From contig NZ_SJZJ01000019.1 in the NCBI RefSeq assembly GCF_004337475.1, positions 1 to 33,920 of the forward strand: a DNA stretch of 33,920 nucleotides, read 5' to 3'. The DNA is from Nocardioides jejuensis (GTDB lineage: Bacteria > Actinomycetota > Actinomycetes > Propionibacteriales > Nocardioidaceae). Below the pieces are notes generated by a model. It was not told where the DNA came from, searched no databases, and saw only the letters and a list, made by a program, of their open reading frames with translations. Each line of letters opens with the position of its first letter. Positions within the stretch are counted from its first letter, which is position 1. A program made the translations under genes and the position numbers. Below are positions 4,983 to 13,572 of the stretch, in pieces.

Positions 4983-7304
4983 TCAGTAGGAGAGGATGGT
5001 CGTGACATCGAGGACGCCGAGTGACCCTGCGAGGGAGCCGAATCCGCCGTCTTCGAGGACCCACGCCGAGGCAGCCGCGAAGTTCGACGTGTTGGCCTGC
5101 CAGTCCCACGAATCGGCCGAGAGGCTCTCCGTCCACCCCTCGACGATCAGGTCCAGCCAGTTCACGACCCCGCCCACCTGAGACGGGAGGCCGGAGAGTT
5201 GCAGCCGGTCACTGATCTCGACGGCCATGGCGCTCGTCTGTTGCGCGGCCGTCAGCGTGAGCAGGTCCAGACCGAGATCCGGGATCCGCTTGAAGGGCTC
5301 CCCGTACTTCGCGACACGCCACTGGGCAGCGTCGAGGGCGGCCTGGTCGCTTCCGACAAGCAGCCCGCTCAGGTCCTGCGGGTAGTCGCCGTGCATGCCG
5401 CGGCTCGTCGAGCTGGCCGCCGTCTGGGTCGCCCCGTTGCTTCCCGCGGATGCGGTTACAACGTTCTGCACCAACTGCATGTCGGCGACAACCCGAGACG
5501 ACGGGTCGACCTCGTTGTTGGAGATCCCCAGATCAGGCACAACCTGCAGCGCGCGATGCTGGCGATTCTGCGCGACGAACTTGCCGTCGCCTCGGATGAA
5601 CCAGACCCCACCCTCGGCCTGCGCTACGGCATTGATCGCAGCGACCGGCGAGGATCCGCTGATCTCAACGAACGGGGTGCTCAGGCTGACGGCGGCCTCG
5701 AGGACCTGGTCGCCTGACGCGACGCCGGAGTACGACGCGAGGCGGGCAATCCGGGCGGTGCTCGTCTCGCCCGCGAATCCCGTCAGCCCGGCCGTGTAGT
5801 AGGTGGCCGGCCGCGGGCTAATCACGCTCGCAGGGAACAGCGCCACATGGGCGATCGCTCCCGTGAACGTCGCGGCAGCAGAACCTGCGGCGCCGCCGAC
5901 GCGCACCGAGGTGACGCTCGTCAGGCCGGATAGGGCTGGGGCGCCAGAGCTCACGCCATCCACGTACAGCACGCCGCTGGAGCCGCCGCCGACAAGGTTC
6001 GCCACGACGCAGTGCGTGGCGCCATCGTTGACGACCGCTGAGCTCGTGACCGTGCCCCCGGAAGTCACCATCCGGACGTGCCCGGCGCCGTCGAGCTGCA
6101 CGACGATCGCATCGTCGTTGATCGACACCAGATCGCCAGAGGTTGCCGTCGTCGAGAAATAGAACGCGACGGCCATCGGGCCCGCTCCCAGGGGAACAGA
6201 CATGTTGGTTGCCGCGAGGTATTTCTGCCCGGAGGTGAACTGGGCGGCCGTGAGACCGTCAGTGCCAGGCCCGGTTGCGTTCCCGAACACGACCGCCGAG
6301 CCCGACCCTGCGAGCGCGAGCGGCGGTCGGCCATTGCCGCTCGATTCCCCCGCAGTCGTGGCGCCCGCCGGGTCACCCAGCGTGAAGTACAGCCGCGGGG
6401 CATCGAGCAGGAACTCCTCCTCGATGACTGAACGCAGCGTCTTCCGGGCCATACGTGCCATTCGGTCGACAGCGCCGATCGGGGCCAGGGCGAAGAGGTC
6501 CGAGCCGTTGGGCCACTCGACGGGCCAGTTCTGCACGAAGCCGGTGAAGCGCGTCGTCGTCACCGCCGGCGACGAGTCTTCCCACGCCGTCATCAGCGAC
6601 CCCGCCTCGACGACGACCGCGTCCACGTACATGAGCGCGCCCGCCGTGATCAGCGAATCCCACGCCTGCAGCGACACGGTCCCGACCCCGTTCCACACAA
6701 AGGTGAAGGCCAGGTTGGCCCAGCCATCACGGACGGTCGAGGTGAAGTTCGCGGCCGTCACGCCCGTGCCGCCGAGCCGGATGCCCGCGGTGCCCACGTT
6801 GGTGATCACCGAGGAGATCCAGACGCGAAGGTTCACCGAGTAGGTCCCAGCGCCCGCGGTCAACAGCGACGTGATGGTGTGCGACCCGTAGGTGTTGGCT
6901 GTGCCTGCGCCTCGGCTGCACTTGAGCGAGTACGTGCCGACGTACGCCTGCGCGGTATCACGTGCCGGGTTGTCGGACCCGGACTGTGCCACCCATGACT
7001 CCGAGGTCTCGAACGACCCGTCGGGGTAGAGGTTGCGGCCGACGGTGGCCTTGAACTGGATCTGGCGATCGGTGTTCAGCGCGCCCCCGTAGCCGCCGAC
7101 CGTTGAGCCGAGGGTGAACCGGCCGTCGATGTTCTCGAGCGTCAGATTCAACGTGGACGGCTGCACCTCGGAGAACTCGTCACCACGGCCTCGCTGCACC
7201 TTCACGCCATCGGCAAGGCGCACGTACTGCGTGATGTCGTAGGGGAACGTGCCACCGTTCGATGCGTCGTCCAGGCGGACGGTGATCGCGGGCAGGCCGG
7301 TCAT
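4983..7304 (-). CDS. Large minor tail (tail-tip) protein with lectin-like domains, 773 aa
   Basis: The N-terminus (I-T-V-R-L-D-D ... Y-V-R-L-A-D-G-V-K-V-Q-R-G-R-G-D-E-F) matches baseplate/tail-tip proteins that bind the tape measure end. A carbohydrate-binding-like beta-sandwich lies at about 90-240 (L-Y-P-D-G-S-F-E, then Y-S-L-K-C). A LamG/concanavalin-like sandwich lies at about 340-500 (L-Y-V-D-G-V). The C-terminus carries L-N-L-I/E-G-W-type tail-protein repeats. ATG at 7302-7304 overlaps the tape-measure stop (ATGA). Because only one more tail gene follows, it probably combines distal-tail, tail-associated and receptor-binding functions. Confidence 0.85.
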   Translation of the reverse strand: MTGLPAITVRLDDASNGGTFPYDITQYVRLADGVKVQRGRGDEFSEVQPSTLNLTLENIDGRFTLGSTVGGYGGALNTDRQIQFKATVGRNLYPDGSFETSESWVAQSGSDNPARDTAQAYVGTYSLKCSRGAGTANTYGSHTITSLLTAGAGTYSVNLRVWISSVITNVGTAGIRLGGTGVTAANFTSTVRDGWANLAFTFVWNGVGTVSLQAWDSLITAGALMYVDAVVVEAGSLMTAWEDSSPAVTTTRFTGFVQNWPVEWPNGSDLFALAPIGAVDRMARMARKTLRSVIEEEFLLDAPRLYFTLGDPAGATTAGESSGNGRPPLALAGSGSAVVFGNATGPGTDGLTAAQFTSGQKYLAATNMSVPLGAGPMAVAFYFSTTATSGDLVSINDDAIVVQLDGAGHVRMVTSGGTVTSSAVVNDGATHCVVANLVGGGSSGVLYVDGVSSGAPALSGLTSVTSVRVGGAAGSAAATFTGAIAHVALFPASVISPRPATYYTAGLTGFAGETSTARIARLASYSGVASGDQVLEAAVSLSTPFVEISGSSPVAAINAVAQAEGGVWFIRGDGKFVAQNRQHRALQVVPDLGISNNEVDPSSRVVADMQLVQNVVTASAGSNGATQTAASSTSRGMHGDYPQDLSGLLVGSDQAALDAAQWRVAKYGEPFKRIPDLGLDLLTLTAAQQTSAMAVEISDRLQLSGLPSQVGGVVNWLDLIVEGWTESLSADSWDWQANTSNFAAASAWVLEDGGFGSLAGSLGVLDVTTILSY

Positions 7305-9685
7305 GACAGCCCCAGCGCGAGGCCGCCCTTGTCGCGCTTGAGCTTGAGCAGCGACTGGTGGACCTTCTGCCCGTCGAGGTACAGGTTCACCTGGACCACC
7401 TCCGGTTCCGTGTTGCTGAGACCGCGCCGGCCCGCGGAGAGCGGGACGACGGCTTCGGGCCCGGCCTCGCCGATGACGGCGAGGGTCGGGCGGGTGACGA
7501 TGCCGCCGCTGGCGAGGTAGTGGATGTCGGGCGTCGACAGCGTGAAGCCGCCGATTTTCTTGTTTGTGCCAGGGATCCCGACGGACGGCAGCGAGAACGA
7601 CAGGTGGTTCCACCAACCGATGATGTCGTTGAGCGCCGTCTTGAATCCGCCCGAGATCGACGACCACATGCCCGACGCCGCAGACGCGATGCGGCGCGGG
7701 AGGCCGCTCACGAACCGGACCAGCGCATCGAACTTGTCCGAGATCCAGTTCTTCGCGGCGCTCGCGCCGGCCTTGATCTTGTCCCAGTTCTTCGCCACGG
7801 CCAGCACCGCGAGCCCGATCGGGCCGGTGATGATCGCGAGCAGCAGCGGCCAGTTCCGCTTGACCCATCCGAAGGCCGAGGACGCGGCGTCAAGGACAGC
7901 GTGGAAGGCCTTCGTCACGATCCGACGGAACGTGTCCGAGTGCTTCCACGCGATCACGATGGCCGCGATCAGCGCCACGATCGCGATGATCACCAGGGCG
8001 ATCGGGTTGGCCGACATTGCCGCGTTCAGTGCCCACTGGGCAGCGGTCATGACACCGGTAGCGACCGCGCCGGCCATCTGCGCGGCCTTGATCGAGCCGA
8101 GCAGGATCAGGTCGGTCGTCTTCGCCGCGATGCCCTGCAGCCACGCACCCAGCTCGATCGCCTTGACGCCGATCCACGTGCCGATCGTCGTCCGCGAAGC
8201 AGCCTGTGCGGCCGTCGCCAGCCACGTCGCAGCGGCGTCGGCCTTCATCGCCAGCGCCGCGATGCCGGAGGCCGTCGCCATGCCGAGCTGCGCGACCTTC
8301 ACCGCCACCAAGACGCCGACCAGCGTGCCGAGAACTGCCTGCAGCGCGGTCGGGTGAGCCGACAGGAAGTCAGCAACCTCACCGAGCGCCGGCGCGAGGT
8401 AGTCCGACAGCAGGTTCGCCGACGACACCACGATGGGCGCAAGGGCATTGCCGAGCTGCAGCTTGAAGGTGTCGATCGCGCCGGACGCCCGCTCGAGAGC
8501 GCCCTTGAGCCCGGACATCCGGGCGTTGGCCATCTCCTGCGCTGAGGACTGGTCCTGGGCGGCCTTGATGTACTCCCGGAGCCCTGCCGCGCCCGACTTC
8601 GCCATCATGCCCGCGGCGCGCGACGCGTCGGAACCAAAGATGGTGTTGAGGGCAGCGATGCGCTGCTCGTCAGAGAGGTTCTTCGTCGCGTCCTGCAGGA
8701 TCTGCGCGATCTTCGTGGCGGACTTCATCTCGCCGTTGGCCTTGAAGAAGGCGTTGTGGCTCGCGCCCGCCTCGGTGGTGAGCTTGGAGTACGCCGCAGC
8801 GACCTGCTCGGTCGAGGCGCCCGCGCCCGCAGCGCGCTTCGCCGCCTCGTTGAAGCCCTCGTTGATGGCCTTCTGGTTGTCCGCGACCTTGATGCCCTTC
8901 GACGCGAGGAACTCCTGCGCCTTCGCGAGGTCATTCGTGAAGAGGCCGAGCGACTCCATCGCGGTCGCCGCGGTCTGCGAAGACGGCGTGAGCCGCGCGA
9001 GCATCTGCTTGAGCGATGTACCCGCGTCCGAACCCTTGAGGCCCTGGTTTACGAACAGCGCGAGCGAGCCGGCCACCTCGGAGATGGACTGGCCCGCCGC
9101 CGCAGCGCCGGGGCCGACCTGAGCGAGTCCCAGCGAGAGGTCTTCGACGCTTGCCGACGACGCGTTTGCTGCGCCAGCGAGGGCGTTGGCGACCTTGGCC
9201 GACTGCTGACCGTCGATGCCGAACATGTTCATCGCGTTCGACATCGCGTGGCCGGCGTCAGCGAGCTCCATGCCCGACGCGGCTGCGAGGGTCAGGGCCG
9301 ACTCGAGAGCGCCGGACCGGATCGTTGCCGGGTCGAGGCCGGACTTCGCGAGCTCGAGCATCGCGTCCGCGGCGTCGTTGGCTGAGTAGATCGTGTCCTG
9401 GCCGAGCTTGACGGCCAGATCGTTGAGCTGGTCCATCTCGGCCTGCGGTGCGTGCGTGGCGGCCGCGATCTGGGACATCGTCGACCCAAACGTGGCTGAG
9501 GCGTCGACCGCCGACTTCGCGAACGCCGCAACGCCCACAGCCCCGAGCGCCATGCCGAGCCCAGAGGCACCCTTCTTGACCGAACCGAGGGTGGTCTCGG
9601 CCTGCTTGCCGACGCCCTTGAGCGCCTTCGACGCCGACTTGTCCTCGCCGAACAGGAGGTACCGCAGGGTGATGTCGCCACTCAT
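7301..9685 (-). CDS. Tail tape measure protein, 794 aa
   Basis: The protein fills the tail tube and sets tail length. A TP901-type tape-measure region lies at about 60-380 (A-F-A-K-S-A-V-D-A-S-A-T-F-G-S-T-M, S-G-M-E-L-A-D-A-G-H). It has extended Ala-rich helices, two or three hydrophobic segments in the middle (about 450-480 and 555-580, A-L-V-I-I-A-I-V-A-L-I-A-A-I-V-I-A-W), and a C-terminal G-I-V-T-R-P-T-L-A-V-I-G-E-A-G-P-E-A-V-V-P motif typical of siphophage tape measures. At about 1.5 angstrom per residue the tail would be roughly 120 nm. It starts at ATG 9683-9685, overlapping the stop of the frameshifted chaperone. Confidence 0.95.
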   Translation of the reverse strand: MSGDITLRYLLFGEDKSASKALKGVGKQAETTLGSVKKGASGLGMALGAVGVAAFAKSAVDASATFGSTMSQIAAATHAPQAEMDQLNDLAVKLGQDTIYSANDAADAMLELAKSGLDPATIRSGALESALTLAAASGMELADAGHAMSNAMNMFGIDGQQSAKVANALAGAANASSASVEDLSLGLAQVGPGAAAAGQSISEVAGSLALFVNQGLKGSDAGTSLKQMLARLTPSSQTAATAMESLGLFTNDLAKAQEFLASKGIKVADNQKAINEGFNEAAKRAAGAGASTEQVAAAYSKLTTEAGASHNAFFKANGEMKSATKIAQILQDATKNLSDEQRIAALNTIFGSDASRAAGMMAKSGAAGLREYIKAAQDQSSAQEMANARMSGLKGALERASGAIDTFKLQLGNALAPIVVSSANLLSDYLAPALGEVADFLSAHPTALQAVLGTLVGVLVAVKVAQLGMATASGIAALAMKADAAATWLATAAQAASRTTIGTWIGVKAIELGAWLQGIAAKTTDLILLGSIKAAQMAGAVATGVMTAAQWALNAAMSANPIALVIIAIVALIAAIVIAWKHSDTFRRIVTKAFHAVLDAASSAFGWVKRNWPLLLAIITGPIGLAVLAVAKNWDKIKAGASAAKNWISDKFDALVRFVSGLPRRIASAASGMWSSISGGFKTALNDIIGWWNHLSFSLPSVGIPGTNKKIGGFTLSTPDIHYLASGGIVTRPTLAVIGEAGPEAVVPLSAGRRGLSNTEPEVVQVNLYLDGQKVHQSLLKLKRDKGGLALGLS

Positions 9686-10289
9686 CGGGCCTTCGCCGCC
9701 TTCCTGCGTTCCTCGATGACGGCATCAGCGGACGCGGCGAAGCCGATCCACATGCCGTAGGTCAGGTCCCAGATGGACCAGGGGGTGATGCCGGGCCAGA
9801 CTTCGCAGATCACGACGACGCGGTCGTGGACGGCCTGGCGGAGGTCGTCGGCGGTCAGCCCTTCGGCTGCTCGCCCTCGGGCTTGGACTCGGCCTGAGCG
9901 GAAGCCGCCCGGGCCGGCTTCGTAGGGCCCGGCTTCGAGCCGCCCTTCGTCTTGTGGTCGCTGACGTCGGGGACCTCGTGGAAGTCGCTCAGGGTGAAGT
10001 CGATCGCGGCTGCGAACGGCACCTGCGACAGGTCGCCGCGCTCGCGGCGGTCGCGGACCATCGCCATCCACACGGTGACCGCGAGCATCCACCCGGCCTC
10101 CGGGTGGTACTTCGCCTCGCCGGGCTTGAGCGCCTGGAACTCGTCGGCGATCCGGGTGATCTCGCCCATGTGGATCTTGTGCCCGAGCTCCTCGGTCTCC
10201 TTCTCGACGAGCAGCAGGTCACGCAGGGTGACGTCGCTGGCCGTGGCGAAGGTGTAGACCTTGTCCTTGATGCGGAAACGCTTCGCCAC
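9682..10289 (-). CDS. Tail assembly chaperone, frameshifted GT-type product, about 202 aa
   Basis: Siphophages make a short G and a long G-T chaperone by a programmed -1 frameshift just upstream of the tape-measure gene. Here the downstream frame lies -1 relative to the first, stays open through the first gene's end and stops at 9682, sharing bases with the tape-measure ATG. The extension ends V-W-P-G-I-T-P-W-S-I-W-D-L-T-Y-G-M-W-I-G-F-A-A-S-A-D-A-V-I-E-E-R-R-K, typical of T domains. The fusion starts at the same GTG (10287-10289) as the short form. Coordinates span both frames; translation changes frame near 9924-9930. Confidence 0.8.
9855..10289 (-). CDS. Tail assembly chaperone, short G-type product, 144 aa
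   Basis: The N-terminus (V-Y-T-F-A-T-A-S-D-V-T-L-R-D-L-L-L-V-E-K-E-T) and the helical middle resemble actinophage tail assembly chaperones, which coat the tape measure during tube growth. The C-terminal 35 residues are a Lys/Pro/Ala/Glu-rich linker, in which the frameshift occurs. GTG at 10287-10289 is the start, with AGAGG upstream. The zero-frame stop is TGA at 9855-9857. It lies between the gp10-like gene and the tape measure, the canonical position. Confidence 0.85.
   Translation of the reverse strand: MAKRFRIKDKVYTFATASDVTLRDLLLVEKETEELGHKIHMGEITRIADEFQALKPGEAKYHPEAGWMLAVTVWMAMVRDRRERGDLSQVPFAAAIDFTLSDFHEVPDVSDHKTKGGSKPGPTKPARAASAQAESKPEGEQPKG
9924..9930 (-). promoter_or_regulatory. Putative -1 ribosomal frameshift site GGGCCCT
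   Basis: On the minus strand G-GGC-CCT reads in the zero frame as ...CCG GGC CCT ACG, fitting the X-XXY-YYZ heptamer rule (GGG CCC T). A slip of one base back continues GGG CCC TAC GAA into the frame that ends at 9682. No other heptamer between here and the zero-frame stop fits the rule as well. The GC-rich sequence downstream could form a stimulating structure. Confidence 0.65.
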
Positions 10290-10295
10290 GATGGG

Positions 10296-10790
10296 CTACC
10301 TCTTTCGGAGAGAGTCGGCGGCCTCGACCATCGCCGCGCGTACGACGCGGGTAAGGGCGGGCTGTTGCCGGGAGACGGTGGAGTAGAAGAAGCCGGGTCG
10401 GCCGATCTGCGGGACCCACTTCTCGGCGTTGCCGCGCACGGGGTGCCGCCAGCCGCGACGGGCCTGCCAGGCGGCGACGAGGTTCCCCTCGCCGGGCTGC
10501 ATCGCCTTCGGGGTCGCGCGGATCGCGACACCCGGACGGCGAGCCTCGGTGGAGATCGACAGCTGCACGCCGGCTGCGATCCGGCGGCGAAGGCCGCGGT
10601 TCGTCTTGTACGACCCGCGCTGCGCCTCCGCCTGGACCTCGCTGACGATCCGCTTGCCTTCGGTGCGGATGTTGCGCCGCAGGGTGGTGCGGAGCTGCTG
10701 CTCGACGAGCGAGGACCGGGCGAAGAGGGTCCGGAAGTCGCGCGAGTCGACGAACAGGCCCACCTGCGACGCCCGGTCCAGGCGGCTCAC
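10296..10790 (-). CDS. Tail-associated structural protein, HK97-gp10-like, 164 aa
   Basis: Basic N-terminal helices (S-L-V-E-Q-Q-L-R-T-T-L-R-R-N-I-R-T-E-G-K-R-I-V) precede a G-L-R-R-R-I-A-A-G-V-Q-L-S-I segment and a G-V-A-I-R-A-T-P strand pair, then P-G-F-F-Y-S-T-V. This resembles HK97 gp10-type head-tail or tail-completion proteins. The location after the tail tube is unusual for gp10, which normally precedes it, so it could instead be a tail-specific paralogue. GTG at 10788-10790 overlaps the tail-tube stop (GTGA). Confidence 0.65.
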   Translation of the reverse strand: MSRLDRASQVGLFVDSRDFRTLFARSSLVEQQLRTTLRRNIRTEGKRIVSEVQAEAQRGSYKTNRGLRRRIAAGVQLSISTEARRPGVAIRATPKAMQPGEGNLVAAWQARRGWRHPVRGNAEKWVPQIGRPGFFYSTVSRQQPALTRVVRAAMVEAADSLRKR

Positions 10791-11791
10791 AACGCGTTGT
10801 CCGCGGTGCGCTGCACAACCCAGATGGGCTGAGCGGCGGTGAGGTTGTCGAGACCGGCGAACGACACCGACTGCACGATGAGGTCCGTGCCGTTCGCCTT
10901 CGGCAGTTCGCCGTCGAGCTTGATCTCCGGGATCACGACCTGCAGCGTCTCCACGCCGGTCGACAGCGATCCGGCCGTCAGCGTGACGAGCAGGTTCATC
11001 GGCGTCTCATTGAGCACCGCGTCACGGAACGTGGTGCTGGCGTACTCGACGTCGAGCTTGCCGGTGATCTCGGACAGGCCCTTGGTGGGCTTGTCCTTGC
11101 GGCCCGTACCGGTCGCGTTGAAGCGGTCCGAGCGGATGTTGTGGTTCACCGCGACCGAACCGCCGCGCACGTTCGCGAGCGGCGTGATCGCAGACGCGAG
11201 GACCGTGGTCGTGGGCGCCGTGAGAGTGCCCGTAAACAGCGTCGCGTTCGCGAACTGGAACAGGTTCACCGGCGCCGACGGGTACGACGGCGCGGCGTAC
11301 GCCTGCGCGGTCGTCAGGTCACCGGCGTCAACCGACAGCTTGAGCGTGGCGATGTCGGCGTTCGGGAAATTGAACTCGAAGCCCGACACCATGCCGCCGA
11401 GGAACGAGTACGCGTCGACGGTGCCGCCGACCTCGACCAGGCCCTTCTGCACGGTCAGGGACGAAGGGGTGTCGCCGAGCGTGAAGTTCTGCTGGTAGGT
11501 CGTGCCGGAGACCAGCGTCGAGACGCCGGTGCCGAGCGCGGCCTGCCACAGCAGTCCCATGCCCTTGGAGCAGCACTCGAGCGTGATGTCGCCTCCACCA
11601 TCGGCGGTGGGAACCACGCGGCGACCGGAACGTGCGACGCGGGACCCGACGCGGATGCCCTGGCCCTGCTTCACGTTCTTGTTCCAGTCGAGCGACTCGT
11701 CGAGGAACTCGTACCAGCGGGTCGGTGCGACGTACGTCTTGTAGGTGGACTCGACGGCGATGCCGATGCTGCAGTCCTGAGTGCCCGCCAT
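10787..11791 (-). CDS. Major tail (tube) protein, 334 aa
   Basis: The N-terminus (G-I-A-V-E-S-T-Y-K-T-Y-V-A-P-T-R-W-Y-E-F-L-D-E-S-L) is characteristic of actinophage tail tube proteins: G-x-x-x-E-x-T-Y-G-T followed by a beta barrel. Extended beta-rich sequence follows with repeated G-D-I-T-L and F-E-F-N-F-P patterns, and a conserved-looking D-L-I-V-Q-S-V-S-F segment near the C-terminus. Rings of this protein form the tail. It starts at ATG 11789-11791, two bases after the upstream stop. Length and position support the call. Confidence 0.9.
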   Translation of the reverse strand: MAGTQDCSIGIAVESTYKTYVAPTRWYEFLDESLDWNKNVKQGQGIRVGSRVARSGRRVVPTADGGGDITLECCSKGMGLLWQAALGTGVSTLVSGTTYQQNFTLGDTPSSLTVQKGLVEVGGTVDAYSFLGGMVSGFEFNFPNADIATLKLSVDAGDLTTAQAYAAPSYPSAPVNLFQFANATLFTGTLTAPTTTVLASAITPLANVRGGSVAVNHNIRSDRFNATGTGRKDKPTKGLSEITGKLDVEYASTTFRDAVLNETPMNLLVTLTAGSLSTGVETLQVVIPEIKLDGELPKANGTDLIVQSVSFAGLDNLTAAQPIWVVQRTADNAL

Positions 11792-11793
11792 GG

Positions 11794-12168
11794 TCAGTTG
11801 CCCTTCTCGATCGCGGCCACGATGTCGGCCTTCTTGGTCGCGTCACCGAGGTCGATGCCGCGCTCCGTCGCCAGGTCGCGGAGTTCCGCGACTGTGAGAG
11901 CGGAGAGGTTGTCGGGGTCGACGAGTTCGTAGTTGCCGACCTGCGCGAGAAGCCCCTCGCCGGGGTCCGTCTCGGACGGCACGCGGCCGGCGATCTCCTC
12001 CGGGCAGTCGAACACCTCGCCCGGCGCGAGGCAGCCGACGCCGTGCTCGCAGCGGCAGATGCCGTCCGGGTCGGCGAGGCAGGCGTCGGAGACCGGGCCC
12101 TGACGACGCAGGATCGGCACATCGACGTGACCGATCGGGTTGATGTTGCGGAGCTGGACGGATGCCAT
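11794..12168 (-). CDS. Structural/connector-region protein with C-terminal SAP/Rho-N-like fold, 124 aa
   Basis: The first 65 residues hold a Cys cluster (C30, C38, C40, C46, C54 by eye) that might bind metal. The last 40 (L-T-V-A-E-L-R-D-L-A-T-E-R-G-I-D-L-G-D-A-T-K-K-A-D-I-V-A-A-I-E) match the helix-extended-helix motif of SAP or Rho-N domains, often attached to phage head or tail proteins and able to contact nucleic acid. AGGAGG lies 7 bases before ATG 12166-12168. It stands between the tail terminator and the tail tube. Its precise role is unknown. Confidence 0.7.
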   Translation of the reverse strand: MASVQLRNINPIGHVDVPILRRQGPVSDACLADPDGICRCEHGVGCLAPGEVFDCPEEIAGRVPSETDPGEGLLAQVGNYELVDPDNLSALTVAELRDLATERGIDLGDATKKADIVAAIEKGN

Positions 12169-12179
12169 GGGGTGTCCTC

Positions 12180-12662
12180 CTACTGGCGGATGCGGGCAGT
12201 GACGGTGACGATGGATTCAGCGACGCGCCCGGCGATGGCGCCGTTCTCGTCGAAGGTGACGTCGGGCTTCGGGCCGGTGATGTTCGAGACCCACGAGTCC
12301 ATGCAGCCGCCGCCGAGGGTCTCTTGGCCGCTGGCGCGGAAGTACGCCTCGAGCAGCTCGGCCAGGTCGTCGGCCTTCTCGCTGACGAGAGGCTGGCCTT
12401 CCTCGGTGCCGGACCCGGTCCAGACGTTGATGACGACGTCGATCTCCGCCTGCTTGTCGCGGGAGCGGGCCGAGCCCATCGTGGGCCTCGTGATCGGCTG
12501 CCGGATGTCCATGCCGACCGCGACCATGGCGGCGGGCATGTACGTGTCCGGCGGGCCGTAGGTGACGAGCACGGGGGAGCCGTCCGGGGCGATCTGGCCG
12601 GAGTAGATCGCGTCGCATGCCGCCTTGAGCCCGGCGACTGTGGCCTTGATCGACTGGGCCAT
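12180..12662 (-). CDS. Putative tail terminator / minor tail protein, 160 aa
   Basis: Gene order (connector, this, tail tube) and length fit the tail terminator that caps the tube and joins it to the head. The sequence has an N-terminal helix (I-K-A-T-V-A-G-L-K-A-A-C-D-A-I) and alternating strands such as P-V-L-V-T-Y-G-P-P and A-E-I-D-V-V-I-N-V-W-T-G-S. It ends in I-V-T-V-T-A-R-I-R-Q, typical of an alpha/beta terminator fold. The start at ATG 12660-12662 shares a base with the upstream stop (TGATG). The frame is open upstream but Arg/Pro-rich there. Confidence 0.7.
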   Translation of the reverse strand: MAQSIKATVAGLKAACDAIYSGQIAPDGSPVLVTYGPPDTYMPAAMVAVGMDIRQPITRPTMGSARSRDKQAEIDVVINVWTGSGTEEGQPLVSEKADDLAELLEAYFRASGQETLGGGCMDSWVSNITGPKPDVTFDENGAIAGRVAESIVTVTARIRQ

Positions 12663-13231
12663 CACGCGAACCCGGGCAGGTTGGGCGTGCTGCGCAGGAG
12701 CTCGGCTGCGCGGCGGGGGATGAGGAACCCGGACGGCGTCGTCTCGGTGTCGGTCGACCCGAGGCCCGGGCGGGCGCCCTGCTGGTCGGCCTGCCACATC
12801 TGCCGCAGGATGATCCGGGCAGCGAGACGGTGGTTGGCGAGCACGTTGGCGGCCGCCGCGGCGTAGCCGACGGTGTACGTCACGGTCACGTTCCGCACGC
12901 CGGCCGCGAAGAGGAACCGGCCAGCCGCCGAGCCCCTGTGCACCAGGCCGCTCTTCGGGTCGGCGACGAAGTCGGTGCCCTCGGTCAGGGCGCTGCCCGA
13001 TTCGGTCACCGAGGTGATCGCAGTGAACGCAGTCGGCAGGTCGATGCTCACGACTCCGCCGTCCGTGGTGAACGTCAGCCCGGTGCGGGACATGACTGGG
13101 CCGACGACGTCCTCGACGATCGGGGTGACCGCGGGGATGTACGTCTCGGTCAGGTCGGTGTCGTTGGAGGTGTCCGCGACCGCCAACCGCAGTGCCTTTC
13201 GCGCGTCATCGAGGGTGAGGATGTCGGCCAC
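12662..13231 (-). CDS. Head-tail connector (adaptor, HK97 gp6-like), 189 aa
   Basis: The N-terminus L-T-L-D-D-A-R-K-A-L-R-L ... D-L-T-E-T-Y-I-P-A-V-T-P-I-V-E is the helical start of gp6/gp15-like adaptors, which form a dodecameric ring under the portal. The middle holds a beta-hairpin insert (T-E-G-T-D-F-V-A-D-P-K-S-G-L-V-H-R), and the C-terminal helix is L-A-A-R-I-I-L-R-Q-M-W. The start is GTG 13229-13231 with GGAG in the end of the upstream gene. The upstream ATG at 13236-13238 is not in frame. Confidence 0.8.
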   Translation of the reverse strand: MADILTLDDARKALRLAVADTSNDTDLTETYIPAVTPIVEDVVGPVMSRTGLTFTTDGGVVSIDLPTAFTAITSVTESGSALTEGTDFVADPKSGLVHRGSAAGRFLFAAGVRNVTVTYTVGYAAAAANVLANHRLAARIILRQMWQADQQGARPGLGSTDTETTPSGFLIPRRAAELLRSTPNLPGFA

Positions 13232-13237
13232 GGATCA

Positions 13238-13531
13238 TCACTCCTCGGGGGTCGCGCGCTTCGCGGTCGCCTTGCGGGCTGCGGTCTTCTTCGCCGGCAC
13301 CGGCTCGGTGGGGGCCGTCGTCGTCTGCTCAGCGGGCTCGGGCGCCTTGCGCTCCTTGACCTCGCTCTTCGCGGCGCGGAGAGCGGCGTCGACCTGCTCG
13401 ACACGGTCGGTGCGTCCGTACCGCTCGTAGCCGACGCGCTCCTCCTCGAGCGCACGGATGGTGTCGGCGCGGCGCCAGGCAGCCTGCTCGCGGGCGAGCT
13501 TCTGTGCTTCGGTCTCGTTCTGCTCGGCCAT
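13238..13531 (-). CDS. Small charged head-region protein, 97 aa
   Basis: A charged helical N-terminus (residues about 5-60, Glu/Arg/Ala-rich) is followed by a Pro/Thr linker and a Lys/Ala tail (K-K-T-A-A-R-K-A-T-A-K-R) reminiscent of histone-like tails. Such genes often sit between capsid and adaptor in actinophages, but no function is established for this one. It might bind DNA or decorate the head. ATG at 13529-13531 follows the hairpin region downstream of the capsid gene. Confidence 0.65.
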   Translation of the reverse strand: MAEQNETEAQKLAREQAAWRRADTIRALEEERVGYERYGRTDRVEQVDAALRAAKSEVKERKAPEPAEQTTTAPTEPVPAKKTAARKATAKRATPEE

Positions 13532-13572
13532 GGCGGCCTCCTTCGTGTCGACTGGTTGTGATCAGAGACCCC

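Noticed and set aside
9857..9868. A frameshift at the very end of the short chaperone gene (near CCG AAG GGC)
   Set aside because: No heptamer there obeys the X-XXY-YYZ rule in the zero frame, whereas GGGCCCT at 9924-9930 does.
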